NCBI RefSeq assembly: GCF_009725235.1
Contig: NZ_WJFC01000042.1
Location: forward strand, 1 to 64,000
Direction of reading: 5' to 3'
From: Scytonema sp. UIC 10036
GTDB taxonomy: Bacteria; Cyanobacteriota; Cyanobacteriia; Cyanobacteriales; Nostocaceae
Length of the DNA stretch: 64,000 bases
Shown here piece after piece: positions 1-10,169 of the stretch (the first letter of the stretch is position 1; every line of letters begins with the position of its first letter). The position numbers and the translations under genes are program-made. The notes beneath the pieces are model-generated. The model was not told the origin of the DNA. It searched no databases and was given only the letters and a program-made list of their open reading frames with translations.

Positions 1-62
1 AGGGGGGAAACAGGAAATTTATTTTCCTCCCCTTTATAAGGGGAGGTTAGGAGGGGTAAAAA
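1..62. repeat. Dispersed G/C-block hairpin repeat, copy 1
   Basis: A purine-rich G-run, an AT spacer, a CCTCCCC-type block and a GGGGAGG-type block form a hairpin that ends in GGGGTAAAAA. The same layout recurs at 27531-27600, so this is a dispersed intergenic repeat rather than a gene-specific signal. Confidence 0.55.
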
Positions 63-282
63 TAATGTGCAACTTCAGATTAAATTGGTATAAGTCAACC
101 TGCCTTTTTTCTGATTGCTGAATATGCTTCCCCATTTTCTCTAGGAGTTATTGTTACAACAATTATTTGGTGATTAAGCTATAATTAAGTTATCAGAAAT
201 TATTTTCGGTTATGCGACCGGAATTATTTATAAACTCCTCGCCGATTTCAATTTATATATCCTTTGATTTGGGAGATTTTTT

Positions 283-534
283 ATGTCAATTTATGTAAGG
301 AATTTAGCTTCTGAAGTTGAAGAAACCGAAATCATGCAAATATTTTCAGAACATGGTTTTGTCAAGAAAATTTAAGTATACATAAACCATAAAACTAGCG
401 AAAAAACAAGATTTGTCGTTGTTGAAATGGAAACAGGTGCTGAAGAAGCAGCAATTCGGGAGCTAAGAGGTACTCAGTGGATGGGACAGTACCTCAAGGT
501 TAATAGAGCTAAAACGGAGTACAGTATTTCATAA
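283..534 (+). pseudogene. RRM RNA-binding protein, interrupted by an in-frame stop
   Basis: The reading frame starts at ATG 283 behind a GGGAG ribosome site at 271-275. It reads as a cyanobacterial single-RRM protein: MSIYVRNL is the RNP2 strand, followed by an acidic helix and FSEHGFVKKI. A TAA at 373-375 then interrupts it. The same frame continues to TAA 532-534 with RFVVVEM in the RNP1 position and the usual end QYLKVNRAK. A full RRM would be about 83 residues, matching the family. The family binds RNA and is often cold-induced. Because homology continues beyond the stop in the same frame, a recent nonsense mutation is the simplest reading; a sequencing error is possible. Confidence 0.8.
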
Positions 535-616
535 ATTTCTGTAGATTAAACGACAAGTGAGTCCCACGGTTTTTTGTAAAATCTGTGTCTCACAACAATA
601 TAAAGGAGAGAAAAAA

Positions 617-904
617 ATGCCTGATTTCTTAAATAAATCGAACCCATCACTAACTCATAGTATCACTGATAACAGCCAAGAAAATATAACTACATATAGC
701 TGGCAATCTATATGGAGCCATCATAGTTGCCCTTGCTGTTCATACGGTTTACTCCGTCATATAAGTCATGGTGATATCTACTGGCGTTGTAGCCATTGTT
801 ATCAAACAATGCCAGTTTGGGAAATATCCAAGAGCAGAAGTAGTCTAGCTACTTCTGCTCCTCTACACGAGTTTCAAGACAAACATCCATATGAAATTTG
901 GTAA
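617..904 (+). CDS. Small zinc-ribbon protein of unknown function
   Basis: This frame encodes 95 residues from ATG 617, preceded by AAGGAG at 603-608. The frame is open further upstream, but this start has the ribosome site. The middle carries a CxxC pair (CPCC) and about 20 residues later a second pair (CSHC), with LLRHI and YWRC between and QTMPVW after, which suggests a four-cysteine zinc ribbon. Similar short cyanobacterial proteins, often near signalling genes, are familiar, but I know of no established function. The flanks are low-complexity and probably disordered. It sits between two pseudogenes, so its original partner may be lost. Confidence 0.7.
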   Translation: MPDFLNKSNPSLTHSITDNSQENITTYSWQSIWSHHSCPCCSYGLLRHISHGDIYWRCSHCYQTMPVWEISKSRSSLATSAPLHEFQDKHPYEIW

Positions 905-906
905 AG

Positions 907-1035
907 GTGGCAGTGGGTGGAGCCTACCTCACATCTGTGCCGCAAGATGCTCTTGACTCTGGAGCACATTACGCGATCCTGGATGAAGGAGAGATGACGG
1001 TTCGGTAGTTGCTAGAAGGGATCGCACATATTTGA
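907..1035 (+). pseudogene. Fragment of a B12-binding radical SAM protein
   Basis: The frame reads VAVGGAYLTSVPQDALDSG then HYAILDEGEMTV, which resembles the cobalamin-binding N-terminal domain of B12-binding radical SAM enzymes (usual form VGGPYPT...P...A...VLDEGE). It stops at TAG 1006 and faint homology (LLEGI) continues to TGA 1033. There is no start codon, no CxxxCxxC cluster and no catalytic domain, so only about 40 codons of a roughly 500-codon gene remain. Confidence 0.55.
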
Positions 1036-1081
1036 TGCTGACCGAGCCGTTGAATTGTTGAAATTGCTTATCTAGCGACAA

Positions 1082-1633
1082 CTACTTATTGACTGAAATT
1101 TGATTCGCAAAAAATTCTCTTACTGTTATTGGATGAATCTGTGGATAACGGTCATTCACCAAATTTTCCAGTTTACTAATGCCAGATTCCAGTAACCACA
1201 AATATTGCAAGCGAATGTACATCCAGGGATTTGGGTTGCTCTTCATCACTTCAATTTGAGCTTTTAAATCTTCAATCGTGCCACGATATTTCGCTGTTAA
1301 TTGCTGACCTGTGACTTCTTGATAAACAGCGATAATTTCGTTTCTGGTAAGTTCATCGCCTGTAATTTGGAAGGTTGTGTTGATAGTAGTTGGATCTACG
1401 ATCGCTTCAGCTGTGTATTTGGCTGTGTCATCCATAGTTGTCAGATCCATCTTTGTATTTCCATCTCCCCAGGCTTCAGCCGTACCGTTCTCAAAGTCAT
1501 ATGCTCCAAAGAACGGTGCAAACATCACTTCCATAAATGCACCATTCATAATAAACGTATAGTTTAACTTCCCAAGTTTATGGTAGCCAGGGCGATCGCT
1601 CGTGGAGAACTGAAACCGATTCTGGAAAGCCAC
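1082..1633 (-). pseudogene. NmrA-like NAD(P)-binding protein, 5' truncated
   Basis: The C-terminal two thirds resembles atypical short-chain dehydrogenases of the NmrA/HSCARG type: LNYTFIMNGAFMEVMF, then a DLTTMDDTAKYTAEAI segment and a helical tail. The family N-terminus with the GxxGxxG nucleotide-binding loop is missing. The first ~20 predicted residues are antisense to a LysR gene on the other strand, so the apparent start is artificial. The break lies near 1572, where homology switches to the LysR fragment. The protein could not bind NAD(P) and is presumably non-functional. Confidence 0.7.
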
Positions 1634-1765
1634 ACTGCTCGCGCTGGATTGCCCATCGCAGTGGTCTATCCACAGAAACGATACCTATCGGCTAAAGTCG
1701 GCGCTTTTGTTGAATTTATGGCAGAATTAACGACTGCTTTAAAACGAGTCGGAGTTGTGGACTGA
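1580..1765 (+). pseudogene. LysR-type regulator, C-terminal fragment
   Basis: This frame gives about 60 residues ending in PIAVVYPQKRYLSAKVGAFV followed by EFMAELTTAL. That is the final strand and helix of a LysR effector-binding domain. The helix-turn-helix and most of the sensing domain are absent. It begins at the same junction where the NmrA-like gene on the opposite strand is cut. This is what remains if one deletion removed the shared promoter and both 5' halves of a divergent LysR/target pair. Confidence 0.7.
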
Positions 1766-2258
1766 AGATGACTTTTTGCAGCCCACAGAGAACACTATCC
1801 CTCAAACCCGGAATGCGATTTATACTGACGCGCAGTGCGATCGCTCAAGGTAAAATTGGGCAATAAGTTTCAGATACTATTTTTGATTTACCCTTCCAGT
1901 GACGCTTTGTTGGGAAGTTAATGATATACTTGGGTTGCTTTATGCTAGAAATACTTAGATTAGTAGTATTACAAGTATCTGTGGAAACATTTGATATTTT
2001 TTGGTTATAATTACAAATTTCAATTGATAGATCTGGATAAAACCAAAACTTTAACCGTATTATTACGGAATAGACAATCGATTATAAAAATGAGTCTAAA
2101 AAATTGACAGGAGAAAATCAAGGTGTTATACAGGTATATTGAAGCACTTGTTTAATTTATACCAAAGCTAAAAAACACTTGAAACATGATTTCCGTGTTA
2201 TGAGCCATAGTCTGAATCAAACAGTAGCAATGTATTTATTTATACAAGTTACTTATGT
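1766..2258. other. Intergenic region upstream of the six-gene island
   Basis: No open frame with recognisable homology was seen. The region is AT-rich and carries a good promoter match at 2104-2132. The transcript leader from there to the helicase start would be about 120 bases, with no strong Shine-Dalgarno sequence directly before ATG 2259. Confidence 0.5.
2104..2132 (+). promoter_or_regulatory. Sigma-70-type promoter for the helicase/methylase island
   Basis: TTGACA at 2104-2109 and TATACA at 2127-2132 are separated by 17 bases. This is the best consensus match in the region and lies on the strand of the downstream operon. Transcription would start near 2140. No start site has been measured. 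Confidence 0.55.
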
Positions 2259-5200
2259 ATGTCCAATATCCTTCCCCTCGCTCCTGGAATGCGAGTCTTA
2301 TGCCGTGACGCTGAATGGCTGGTACAGCGTGTAGAAGCATCTAATGACATCGGCTCACAATATGCAGTGCATATGGTGGGAGTTGATGATTTAGTGCGGG
2401 GATATCAAGCGATTTTTTTGACGCAACTCGATCGAATTGAGTCAGTCGATCCGCGTAAAACAAAGCTGGTTCCAGATAATTCAAATGGCTTCCGTCGTTC
2501 CAAGTTATTCCTAGAAGCTCAATTGCGACATATGCCAGCAACGGGAGAAGAACCCGATCTAGTGGGGTTAGGTGCATTTGACCCGATGCCATTTCAAATG
2601 GTAGCAGTGCGGCGATCGCTCGAACAACTCCGACCTAGATTATTATTGGCCGATGCAGTTGGATTGGGCAAGACTATCCAGGTAGGCATGATTTTAACTG
2701 AGTTGATGCGTCGGGGACGGGCAAATCGCATTTTGGTACTGACCAAGAAATCAATGCTGACGCAGTTTCAGGCAGAACTTTGGAATCGTTTTGCCATTCC
2801 TCTTGTACGTTTGGATTCTCAAGGTATTGCTAAACTCAGGTTGCGGATTCCAACAAACAAAAATCCATTTGAAGTTTATCACCGAGTCATCATCAGCATT
2901 GACACTCTTAAGGACGTTGGGCGCTATCGCCACTTTTTGGAAGAAACTCAATGGGATGTGGTGGTGATTGATGAAGCTCACAACGTTGCAGGCGCAAGTG
3001 TTCCAGAAAACCATTTGGCACATCGATTGGCTCGGTTATTGTCAAGGCGTACAGATAGTATGTTGTTGACAACAGCAACACCTCATAATGGCAAACGAGA
3101 AACTTTTGGGCGTCTTATCTCCTTACTAGACCCATCTGCAATTCCAGATCCTCGTTACCGAGAGTACGATGCAGGGGATATTCGCGGCTTTTATTTGATG
3201 CGCTTTAAAGAAGATGTACGTCATCAGATCGATCCAGTGGGACAACAACTTAGCGATCGCTTGGTTGTACCTTTTCCAGAAACTAGAAACCAAGCAACCG
3301 AAGCAGAAGAAACTGCTTACAGTATTTTAGGGGAATTACGAGAAGCCGTTCAAGCAGCACAAGAAACTGCACAGCATTCAGACTGGAGAAACCAGCGCTT
3401 GATTCAATATGGTCTTTATAAACAGTTTCTTTCTAGCCCGGAATCTTGTGCAGGTACTGTTGGCAAACGAATTAAAAAGCTACAGACAGAAGACCCAAAA
3501 TCCCCTGAGTTACCTTATTTGAAAAAGTTAGAAGTCACTTTAAAAAATCTTTCCTTAACGGAATCTTCACGTTTTCATCTGTTACTCGCTCAACTAGAGA
3601 ATATTGGTTGGACAGGTAAAGAAAATAGTCCGCGTATCCTTATATTTACTGAATATGTTGAAACTCAAAAAGCCTTAGCTGTTGCGATCGCGCAAGCATT
3701 TAACCTCAAACATAGCGAGAAATTTGAAGACCAACCAAAACAAGCGATCGCCTCCATCAGTGGGGCTTGTCCAGATGTACATTTGATGAAAACAGTAGAA
3801 GCATTTGGCACTCAAACTTCACCTGTACGAATGATGATTGCAACAGATGTCGCATCTGAAGGCATCAACTTACATCACCAATGTCACCAAGTTATTCACT
3901 ACGATCTTCCGTGGTCTATTATCACCCTGATTCAACGGAACGGGAGAATTGACCGGATTGGGCAAACCAAAACGCCTATTTTGCGGTATTTGATGGTTGA
4001 GACGAAAAACGGGCTTCTGAAAGGGGACTCGGCTATTTTTGAGCGTTTAATCACCAAAGTGGAAGAAATTAATCGCAGTACCAGGTCTGGAGAAAGCTTG
4101 CTTCAACTGTATGACCCCGAACAAGAAACAGAGTACATCGCCGAACAGGGCTTGTTGAAGGGAGATAATGACGTTCTAGAGAAACGAGCGGAACAGGGTA
4201 CAACAACTTCCACTGAAGCCAAAGAATTAGAATTAATTATTTCCACAGCTAACCTTAAAGACGATGATGACCTATTGGCGTTATTGCTAAGTGAAGGAGA
4301 CGAAAATAATAATCTTGAAGAATCTGCTAGCACGGCTACACAAACGCCCTCTCCCAAAATTAATCCTCGTGATATCGGATTGGCTAGCAATCGCATTCGC
4401 TTCTACAAAGATTTCGATTTTTTGCAAGCAGCTTATGGACTCTTACAGGAATCCGATCCTAAGTATTTGCCTATCGAAGTTGAAGAGCAAATGATTACAC
4501 TCACCGCACCTCTCGATTTAAAGAGACGTTTAGGTGCGCCTTCAGAGAAAAATGATATCATTTTTGGTGCAACTGCGATTCCTCAAGAAGCTTGGCAAGA
4601 ACACGACCAGTTTCGCCTCACAGATAGTGTAGAACGGGTAAAGGATGCAATTACAGCCGCTCGCAATACCTCTGGCTACTGGTCTAAAGAACTACTGTGT
4701 AGCGAAACTCACCCAATTATGCAGTGGTTGGTAGAACGGTTACTCATGGAGTTTGCACGCGGAGAAGCCCCTATTGTCACTTCCAGAGAACTAGAAGATA
4801 AAGAACTGGCATTTTGTTTCATAGGTCAAGTTCCTTCTAAAGTTGGTACACCTTTAGTTGTAAATGCTCATGCTGTGTGTATTCAACCGGGCGGTCGCAG
4901 TGAAATTGCGCCTCTACGAGATACCTTGGCGGCGGCTGGATTTGAACGACTTGCAAACACAAAAGCACCAGCGCGAGTTGCTGCAGCCGAACTGTTGATT
5001 TCAGCAGCAGTAGAAGCTAGTTTAGAACATTTGCGCTCGCTAGAAAAACAGCGTCAGGAAAAGGTTAAACCCCTGTTGCAACAAGAAGAGCAACGACTGC
5101 AACAGTGGAGTCAGAAACGACAAGATATTATCAACCAGCACCTAGCTGGAATTGACGCAAATAGCGCCTCAGCTAAACGATTGCAAAGAGAACGGGATGA

Positions 5201-5309
5201 GATGGACAAATATCTCAAAGACCGACAGCAGCATTGGCGAGATATGCACTTATTACCAGGTGAATCCCCCATTACTCGATTAATTTTGGTTATAGAAGGA
5301 GTGAAGTGA
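2259..5309 (+). CDS. SNF2-family DEAD/DEAH helicase, DrmD-like
   Basis: This 1016-residue superfamily 2 ATPase has a short N-terminal domain (PGMRVLCRDAEWLVQRVE), Walker A GLGKT at about 134-138, DEAH at 238-241, and motifs V/VI near 540-568 (ATDVASEGIN, QRNGRIDRIGQ). A charged coiled coil fills about 930-990. Length, N-terminus and motif style resemble DrmD of class 1 DISARM and the helicases of other defence loci. It presumably translocates on DNA by ATP hydrolysis to inspect or process foreign DNA together with the methylase that follows. Its TGA overlaps the next ATG by one base, so translation is probably coupled. The family call is firm; the DISARM relation is inferred. Confidence 0.85.
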   Translation: MSNILPLAPGMRVLCRDAEWLVQRVEASNDIGSQYAVHMVGVDDLVRGYQAIFLTQLDRIESVDPRKTKLVPDNSNGFRRSKLFLEAQLRHMPATGEEPDLVGLGAFDPMPFQMVAVRRSLEQLRPRLLLADAVGLGKTIQVGMILTELMRRGRANRILVLTKKSMLTQFQAELWNRFAIPLVRLDSQGIAKLRLRIPTNKNPFEVYHRVIISIDTLKDVGRYRHFLEETQWDVVVIDEAHNVAGASVPENHLAHRLARLLSRRTDSMLLTTATPHNGKRETFGRLISLLDPSAIPDPRYREYDAGDIRGFYLMRFKEDVRHQIDPVGQQLSDRLVVPFPETRNQATEAEETAYSILGELREAVQAAQETAQHSDWRNQRLIQYGLYKQFLSSPESCAGTVGKRIKKLQTEDPKSPELPYLKKLEVTLKNLSLTESSRFHLLLAQLENIGWTGKENSPRILIFTEYVETQKALAVAIAQAFNLKHSEKFEDQPKQAIASISGACPDVHLMKTVEAFGTQTSPVRMMIATDVASEGINLHHQCHQVIHYDLPWSIITLIQRNGRIDRIGQTKTPILRYLMVETKNGLLKGDSAIFERLITKVEEINRSTRSGESLLQLYDPEQETEYIAEQGLLKGDNDVLEKRAEQGTTTSTEAKELELIISTANLKDDDDLLALLLSEGDENNNLEESASTATQTPSPKINPRDIGLASNRIRFYKDFDFLQAAYGLLQESDPKYLPIEVEEQMITLTAPLDLKRRLGAPSEKNDIIFGATAIPQEAWQEHDQFRLTDSVERVKDAITAARNTSGYWSKELLCSETHPIMQWLVERLLMEFARGEAPIVTSRELEDKELAFCFIGQVPSKVGTPLVVNAHAVCIQPGGRSEIAPLRDTLAAAGFERLANTKAPARVAAAELLISAAVEASLEHLRSLEKQRQEKVKPLLQQEEQRLQQWSQKRQDIINQHLAGIDANSASAKRLQRERDEMDKYLKDRQQHWRDMHLLPGESPITRLILVIEGVK

Positions 5310-8300
5310 TGACTTTGGATTTTGCTATTCTTAACGTAGGTGAATACTACTCGTCTCACTACCTCGATACCACCTTCTCCAAAGATGCACAGAAGTTTAC
5401 CCAGTCGTGGAAGGAAGCAGGAGCAGTAGCATCACCCCGACAATTGCAGAAGCTAGGACAACGATATTTTAAGGCAAAAGCCCAAGCAATTGAAGAATTA
5501 AATTGGTATTACAGGCGAAATGCAGGAGCCGAAATTCAATCTTGGCACTCCTACCTGTTACAAGCACTTGGGTATGATGACTTGGAAGCAATGGACTTAC
5601 CTGTGGAAACAGAGGATGTTTATATTCCAATCCTGGGATTGTTAAAGCGCTTTGGTCAACCTTGGCTGATAATATGTGAAAGTATATTTTGTATCCCAGA
5701 TGGGAGTTTACCAGATGGAGTTGCTAGCGAAGATCCTCTGGAAAAGGAACTATTAACAGCACAGTTGGTAGATTCTCACCACAAACTGGTTCAAGGTGAT
5801 TGGGGTCGAGCCATAGGTGAGATTTTTAAAATCGAAGACGCGCCACGTTGGGTGATGCTGTTGGCGGGGAGTAGAATACTGCTAGTTGACCGCAAAACCT
5901 ATGCTAACGGGCGTTGGTTAGCATTTGATTTGGATGAAGCTTTTGGTCGTAATGAAAAAGCAACCTTTGAGCAAATCGCCACTTTCTTGTCACGAGAAAC
6001 ACTAGCACCAGACAGTGAATCTACGGAATTACTGCACGATACTTTAGGAGAACAAAGCCACAAACTTGCTCATGGAGTCACAGAAAACCTACAGGTAGCA
6101 GTTCGGGAAGCAATTGAGTTATTGGCGAATGAATGGGTAAGCGATCGTCGTCGTCGTAATTTAGGTATGATTAACCTGCGCCCAGAGCAAGCACTACCCA
6201 ATGGCTCAACCACCGTCACCGCAGAACAACTGCGTCATGAAGCCCTAACCTTTGTATATCGGTTGATTTTCTGCTTTTATGCAGAAGCACATGGGACGGA
6301 ACTTGGTATTTTACCTATCAATGACGATGCTTACCGCTTGGGCTATAGCTTGGAAGCGTTGCGAGATTTGGAGTTAGTACCACTTTCCGGACAATCTGCT
6401 GAAGGAACTTATTTTCAAACACACTTAGATAGACTTTTCACCCTTGTCCATGAAGGATTTCATCCCCGACAACAGGAAAATAATCCCAACCAATTGCAAT
6501 TGCAATTGACCGAACAACCGCGAAGCTTTGAAATACCACCTCTAACCGCGACACTTTTTGACCCTAAAGCCACCCCTTTACTGAACCGGGCGCAACTATC
6601 GAACCACTGCTTGCAACAAGTGATTCGCCTCCTTTCTCTCAGCTACGACGAAAAAACCAAGACGACTGGAAGGGTTAACTATGCAGACTTAGGCATCAAT
6701 CAGCTAGGGGCGGTCTATGAGGGGCTTTTGTCTTATAAAGGGATGTTTGCAGAGCAGGATTTCATCCAAGTAAAACGCGCCCAAGATGAATTTAGCAAGT
6801 CCAAAACTCAAACCTGGTTTGTTCCCAAAGAGCGACTGGAGGAGTTTAAGAAAGATGAGGTAGAACGCCTGGGAGATGGTAAACCAAGGATTTATACCAA
6901 AGGGTCATTTATCTTGCACCTGTCGGGATTAGATAGAGAACAGAGTGCTTCTTATTACACCCCAGAAGTGCTGACAAAGTGTTTAGTTGAAGAAACACTG
7001 CGACCCTTATTAAAAGATTATACACCAGAAGATGCAGACAAAATTCTGCAATTAACCGTCTGTGAACCAGCAATGGGAAGCGGTGCGTTCTTAAATGAAG
7101 CAGCAAACCAATTGGCACAGAAGTACCTGGAATTGAAGCAAAAGCAACTAGGACAATCCATAGAACCTTCGGATTACCCGGATGAATTGCGTCGCGTTAA
7201 GCACTACATCACCACTCGTAACCTCTACGGCGTAGACCTCAATCCTACAGCAGTGGAATTAGGGGCGCTGTCTCTGTGGTTGAACTCTATGCACCGGGCG
7301 AAATTAGTTCATCAAGAAGGACAGGAAGAATGGGTACGGGGTGCAACACCTTGGTTTGGCTTGCGACTCAGAACAGGTAACAGTTTAATTGGCGCACGAC
7401 GGGCGGTGTGGACAAAAGCGCAATTGCTGGCGGGAGTGCATCTCAAAAGCGGTCATGAGGCGGTAGAACCCCGCCAACTCAAGTCAGGAGAACAGCGAGG
7501 CAAAAACGAAGTTTATCACTATCTGGTATTCGACCCTGATATGGTGCCAACCTCTGGTGATGGCTTGGTGAAACAGTTTCAACCCAAGGAAGTGCAGAAA
7601 GCAAAAGACTGGGTGAAAAAAGAAGTTAAAAGCAAGTGGACAGAAGCAGAGGTAAATTTAGCCTTAAGTATTAGCGATTTAATTGACCAACACGAACAGC
7701 AGTATGCTAAAGAAAGATTAGCCGCATTAAAGAAAACTGCTTGCCCCGGTAGCGTATGGCCCCAACGACCAACAACTGAACCCGGTCCCAGCCTTGCTTT
7801 ACAAGAAGAAGTGAAAGCGAAGTTAGAATCAACCTCCGGCAGTTTTCAACGGTTGAAACTGTTAATGGACTCTTGGTGTGCGTTGTTTTTCTGGTCAATG
7901 GATGCGGTAGAAGCGCTACCAAAACGGGAAGATTATTTAGAAGCAGCACAAATATTATTGGCGAGAGAAGGAGATTTGAGCATTAAAGCCTATCGATTGA
8001 ATTTTGATGGGGCAAATTTGCTGAAAGCAACTGCACAAACTCATTTGGATACCGATCTATTGTGTGCTGCGGTAGCTTGGTATCGAGTCAGTAGAGACAT
8101 TGCAGAACAAGAGAGGTTTCAGCATTGGGAGTTGGCATTTCCAGAAGTGTTGGGATGCGATGCAAGTCAGTCCAAAGGCTTTGATGTCATTTTAGGAAAC
8201 CCTCCCTGGTTAAAGGTATCTTGGGCTGATGCAGCATTGTTAAGTGATTTCAATCCGATTTTAGGTGTAAGAGATGCTAGAAGTGCAGAGTTTAACAAAG

Positions 8301-10105
8301 AACGTCCTCAAGTTTTAAAAGAGGAATCAACAATAAGAATTTATTTAGAGGCTCAACAATCCAGTTTGGGAACGGTTGCTTTTTTGAATTGTCACCGACT
8401 GTATGAGGCTTTGCGGGGAAGTCAGACAAATCTGTATAAGAATTTTATTGTAAAAAGTTGGGCTTTACTTAGTAAAAATGGCTTTGGTGGATTGTTACAT
8501 CCAGAAGGTGTATATGACGATCCTAAAGGTGGTCAATTCCGAGCAGTATACTATTCTCGTTTAGTAGGACACTATCACCTTAAGAACGAGTTAAAGCTCT
8601 TTGAAGATGTTGGCGATCAAGCAGATTTCAGCCTAAATGTTTTTCGAGGAACTCCTACTAGTATCGATTTTATACAGCTAGTTAACCTTTATACTCCTAT
8701 CACTATATCTGCTTGTCGCACTCATACTAATCCTCAAGATTCAATTCCAGGACTAAAAACAGATAATGCTATCTGGGAAACTAAAGGTCATTGCGATCGC
8801 ATTGTTCATATCACAGAAAAAACTTTAGAAATATTTCATGCTTTACTTGAGGACTCTACGGTATCAATTATCGAAACTCGCTTACCACAAGTACACGCCC
8901 GCCAATTGGTAACAGTTATCGAAAAAATTAGTCAATCACCAAAGTGGCTTCCTGAGCTAGAGGGCAAATACTCTGCCACAGTTATGTTTGATGAAACCTA
9001 CTCTCAACGGGATGGAATTCTTACACGGCAAGATAATCCTAGTTTTCAGCCACAAAATACCTCTGAATGGGTTGTTAGCGGACCTCACTTTTATGTTGGA
9101 ACTCCTTTAAACAAAACTCCACGCCCTGTTTGTCAATCCAAAGGTGCTTACGATGATATCGATTTAACAGTAATACCTGAAGACTATTTGCCACGAGCAG
9201 TTTATCGTCCTGGGAATAAGGAGGGCGATCGCACTGCATTTAATGCAGCTATTCCTACTTGGAAGAATACTGAAGTTACTGCTCATTACAGATTTGTTAA
9301 TAGAATTATGGCAAGTCTTAGCACTGAGAGAACATTAATCAGTGCTATCATGCCACCTGGAGTTACCCATATTCATGCAGTTTGTTCTACTAAATTTCAA
9401 AATACATTTGATTTAGTTGGATTTGCTGCTGAAAGCGCATCAATTATTTCGGACTTTTTTATACGTATCTTAGGTAGAACAAATATTTATAGTTCAGACT
9501 TAAGTATCCTACCTCAAATTCAAAACCCTCACCTCACCCCCATCATGCACCGGGGATTACGCCTCAACGCCCTCACCCGTGCCTACGCCAACCTTTGGTC
9601 ATCCGTCGCCCTCACTAGAATGCCCCAAGATAACTGGGCAGTAGAGAACCCGATGCTAGACTCCTTTGAGGCACCTTGGCATCAACTCGACCCCCAGCAG
9701 TGGACATGGCATTCCCCCCTCCGCAGCGACTACTCCCGCCGCCAAGCCCTTTTGGAAATTGATGTACTGGTAGCCCTCGCCCTCGGTTTATCTCTTGATG
9801 AACTTAACACCATCTATCGCGTACAGTTCCCCGTCATGCGGCAATACGAACTTGCAGATGAGTATGATGCCAAAGGTCAACGCCTCCCCAGTACTGACCG
9901 TAAAACTGCGGGAGGGAAAGAAGTCCGCGAAGCCCGCAAAGACTGGAATGGGACTACTCCCCTCACCATCAGTTGGCAAATCAACGATGGCTTAGAAACA
10001 GTCACCAAAACCTTCTATCCACCATTTACCAAAGTTGACAGGGAAGAAGATTACAGAATTGCCTATGACGTGTTTAAAAGGCGATACGGCATAAAGGAGG
10101 TCTAG
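5309..10105 (+). CDS. Eco57I-like adenine-N6 DNA methyltransferase (PglX/DrmMI-like)
   Basis: This protein has 1598 residues from ATG 5309, with AGGAG eight bases upstream; an in-frame GTG lies just before. SAM motif I is CEPAMGSGAF at about 585-594 and the catalytic motif is NPPW at about 964-967, separated by a long insertion. This is typical of Eco57I/PglX/type IIG gamma-class enzymes, which methylate adenine N6. SASYYTPEVL precedes motif I, as in that class. The ~500-residue N-terminus may be a specificity or nuclease-like module, but I see no clear PD-(D/E)XK motif, so a self-contained restriction enzyme cannot be claimed. The C-terminus would contain target recognition. In context it probably marks self DNA for the surrounding helicases, as in DISARM or BREX. 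Confidence 0.88.
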   Translation: MTLDFAILNVGEYYSSHYLDTTFSKDAQKFTQSWKEAGAVASPRQLQKLGQRYFKAKAQAIEELNWYYRRNAGAEIQSWHSYLLQALGYDDLEAMDLPVETEDVYIPILGLLKRFGQPWLIICESIFCIPDGSLPDGVASEDPLEKELLTAQLVDSHHKLVQGDWGRAIGEIFKIEDAPRWVMLLAGSRILLVDRKTYANGRWLAFDLDEAFGRNEKATFEQIATFLSRETLAPDSESTELLHDTLGEQSHKLAHGVTENLQVAVREAIELLANEWVSDRRRRNLGMINLRPEQALPNGSTTVTAEQLRHEALTFVYRLIFCFYAEAHGTELGILPINDDAYRLGYSLEALRDLELVPLSGQSAEGTYFQTHLDRLFTLVHEGFHPRQQENNPNQLQLQLTEQPRSFEIPPLTATLFDPKATPLLNRAQLSNHCLQQVIRLLSLSYDEKTKTTGRVNYADLGINQLGAVYEGLLSYKGMFAEQDFIQVKRAQDEFSKSKTQTWFVPKERLEEFKKDEVERLGDGKPRIYTKGSFILHLSGLDREQSASYYTPEVLTKCLVEETLRPLLKDYTPEDADKILQLTVCEPAMGSGAFLNEAANQLAQKYLELKQKQLGQSIEPSDYPDELRRVKHYITTRNLYGVDLNPTAVELGALSLWLNSMHRAKLVHQEGQEEWVRGATPWFGLRLRTGNSLIGARRAVWTKAQLLAGVHLKSGHEAVEPRQLKSGEQRGKNEVYHYLVFDPDMVPTSGDGLVKQFQPKEVQKAKDWVKKEVKSKWTEAEVNLALSISDLIDQHEQQYAKERLAALKKTACPGSVWPQRPTTEPGPSLALQEEVKAKLESTSGSFQRLKLLMDSWCALFFWSMDAVEALPKREDYLEAAQILLAREGDLSIKAYRLNFDGANLLKATAQTHLDTDLLCAAVAWYRVSRDIAEQERFQHWELAFPEVLGCDASQSKGFDVILGNPPWLKVSWADAALLSDFNPILGVRDARSAEFNKERPQVLKEESTIRIYLEAQQSSLGTVAFLNCHRLYEALRGSQTNLYKNFIVKSWALLSKNGFGGLLHPEGVYDDPKGGQFRAVYYSRLVGHYHLKNELKLFEDVGDQADFSLNVFRGTPTSIDFIQLVNLYTPITISACRTHTNPQDSIPGLKTDNAIWETKGHCDRIVHITEKTLEIFHALLEDSTVSIIETRLPQVHARQLVTVIEKISQSPKWLPELEGKYSATVMFDETYSQRDGILTRQDNPSFQPQNTSEWVVSGPHFYVGTPLNKTPRPVCQSKGAYDDIDLTVIPEDYLPRAVYRPGNKEGDRTAFNAAIPTWKNTEVTAHYRFVNRIMASLSTERTLISAIMPPGVTHIHAVCSTKFQNTFDLVGFAAESASIISDFFIRILGRTNIYSSDLSILPQIQNPHLTPIMHRGLRLNALTRAYANLWSSVALTRMPQDNWAVENPMLDSFEAPWHQLDPQQWTWHSPLRSDYSRRQALLEIDVLVALALGLSLDELNTIYRVQFPVMRQYELADEYDAKGQRLPSTDRKTAGGKEVREARKDWNGTTPLTISWQINDGLETVTKTFYPPFTKVDREEDYRIAYDVFKRRYGIKEV

Positions 10106-10169
10106 TGTAACGAAAAACTTGATTTGAGGTTGAATTAAATTATCAGGAACATCAAAACTCTTATTTGCT

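Noticed and set aside
373..375. Programmed readthrough of the RRM stop
   Set aside because: TAA with no recognisable recoding signal; simple nonsense mutation is more likely.
1301..1567. Plus-strand open frames opposite the NmrA-like gene
   Set aside because: Antisense shadows; the minus strand shows the real homology.
5306..5308. GTG as start of the Eco57I-like methylase
   Set aside because: ATG 5309 is one codon later with better spacing from AGGAG.
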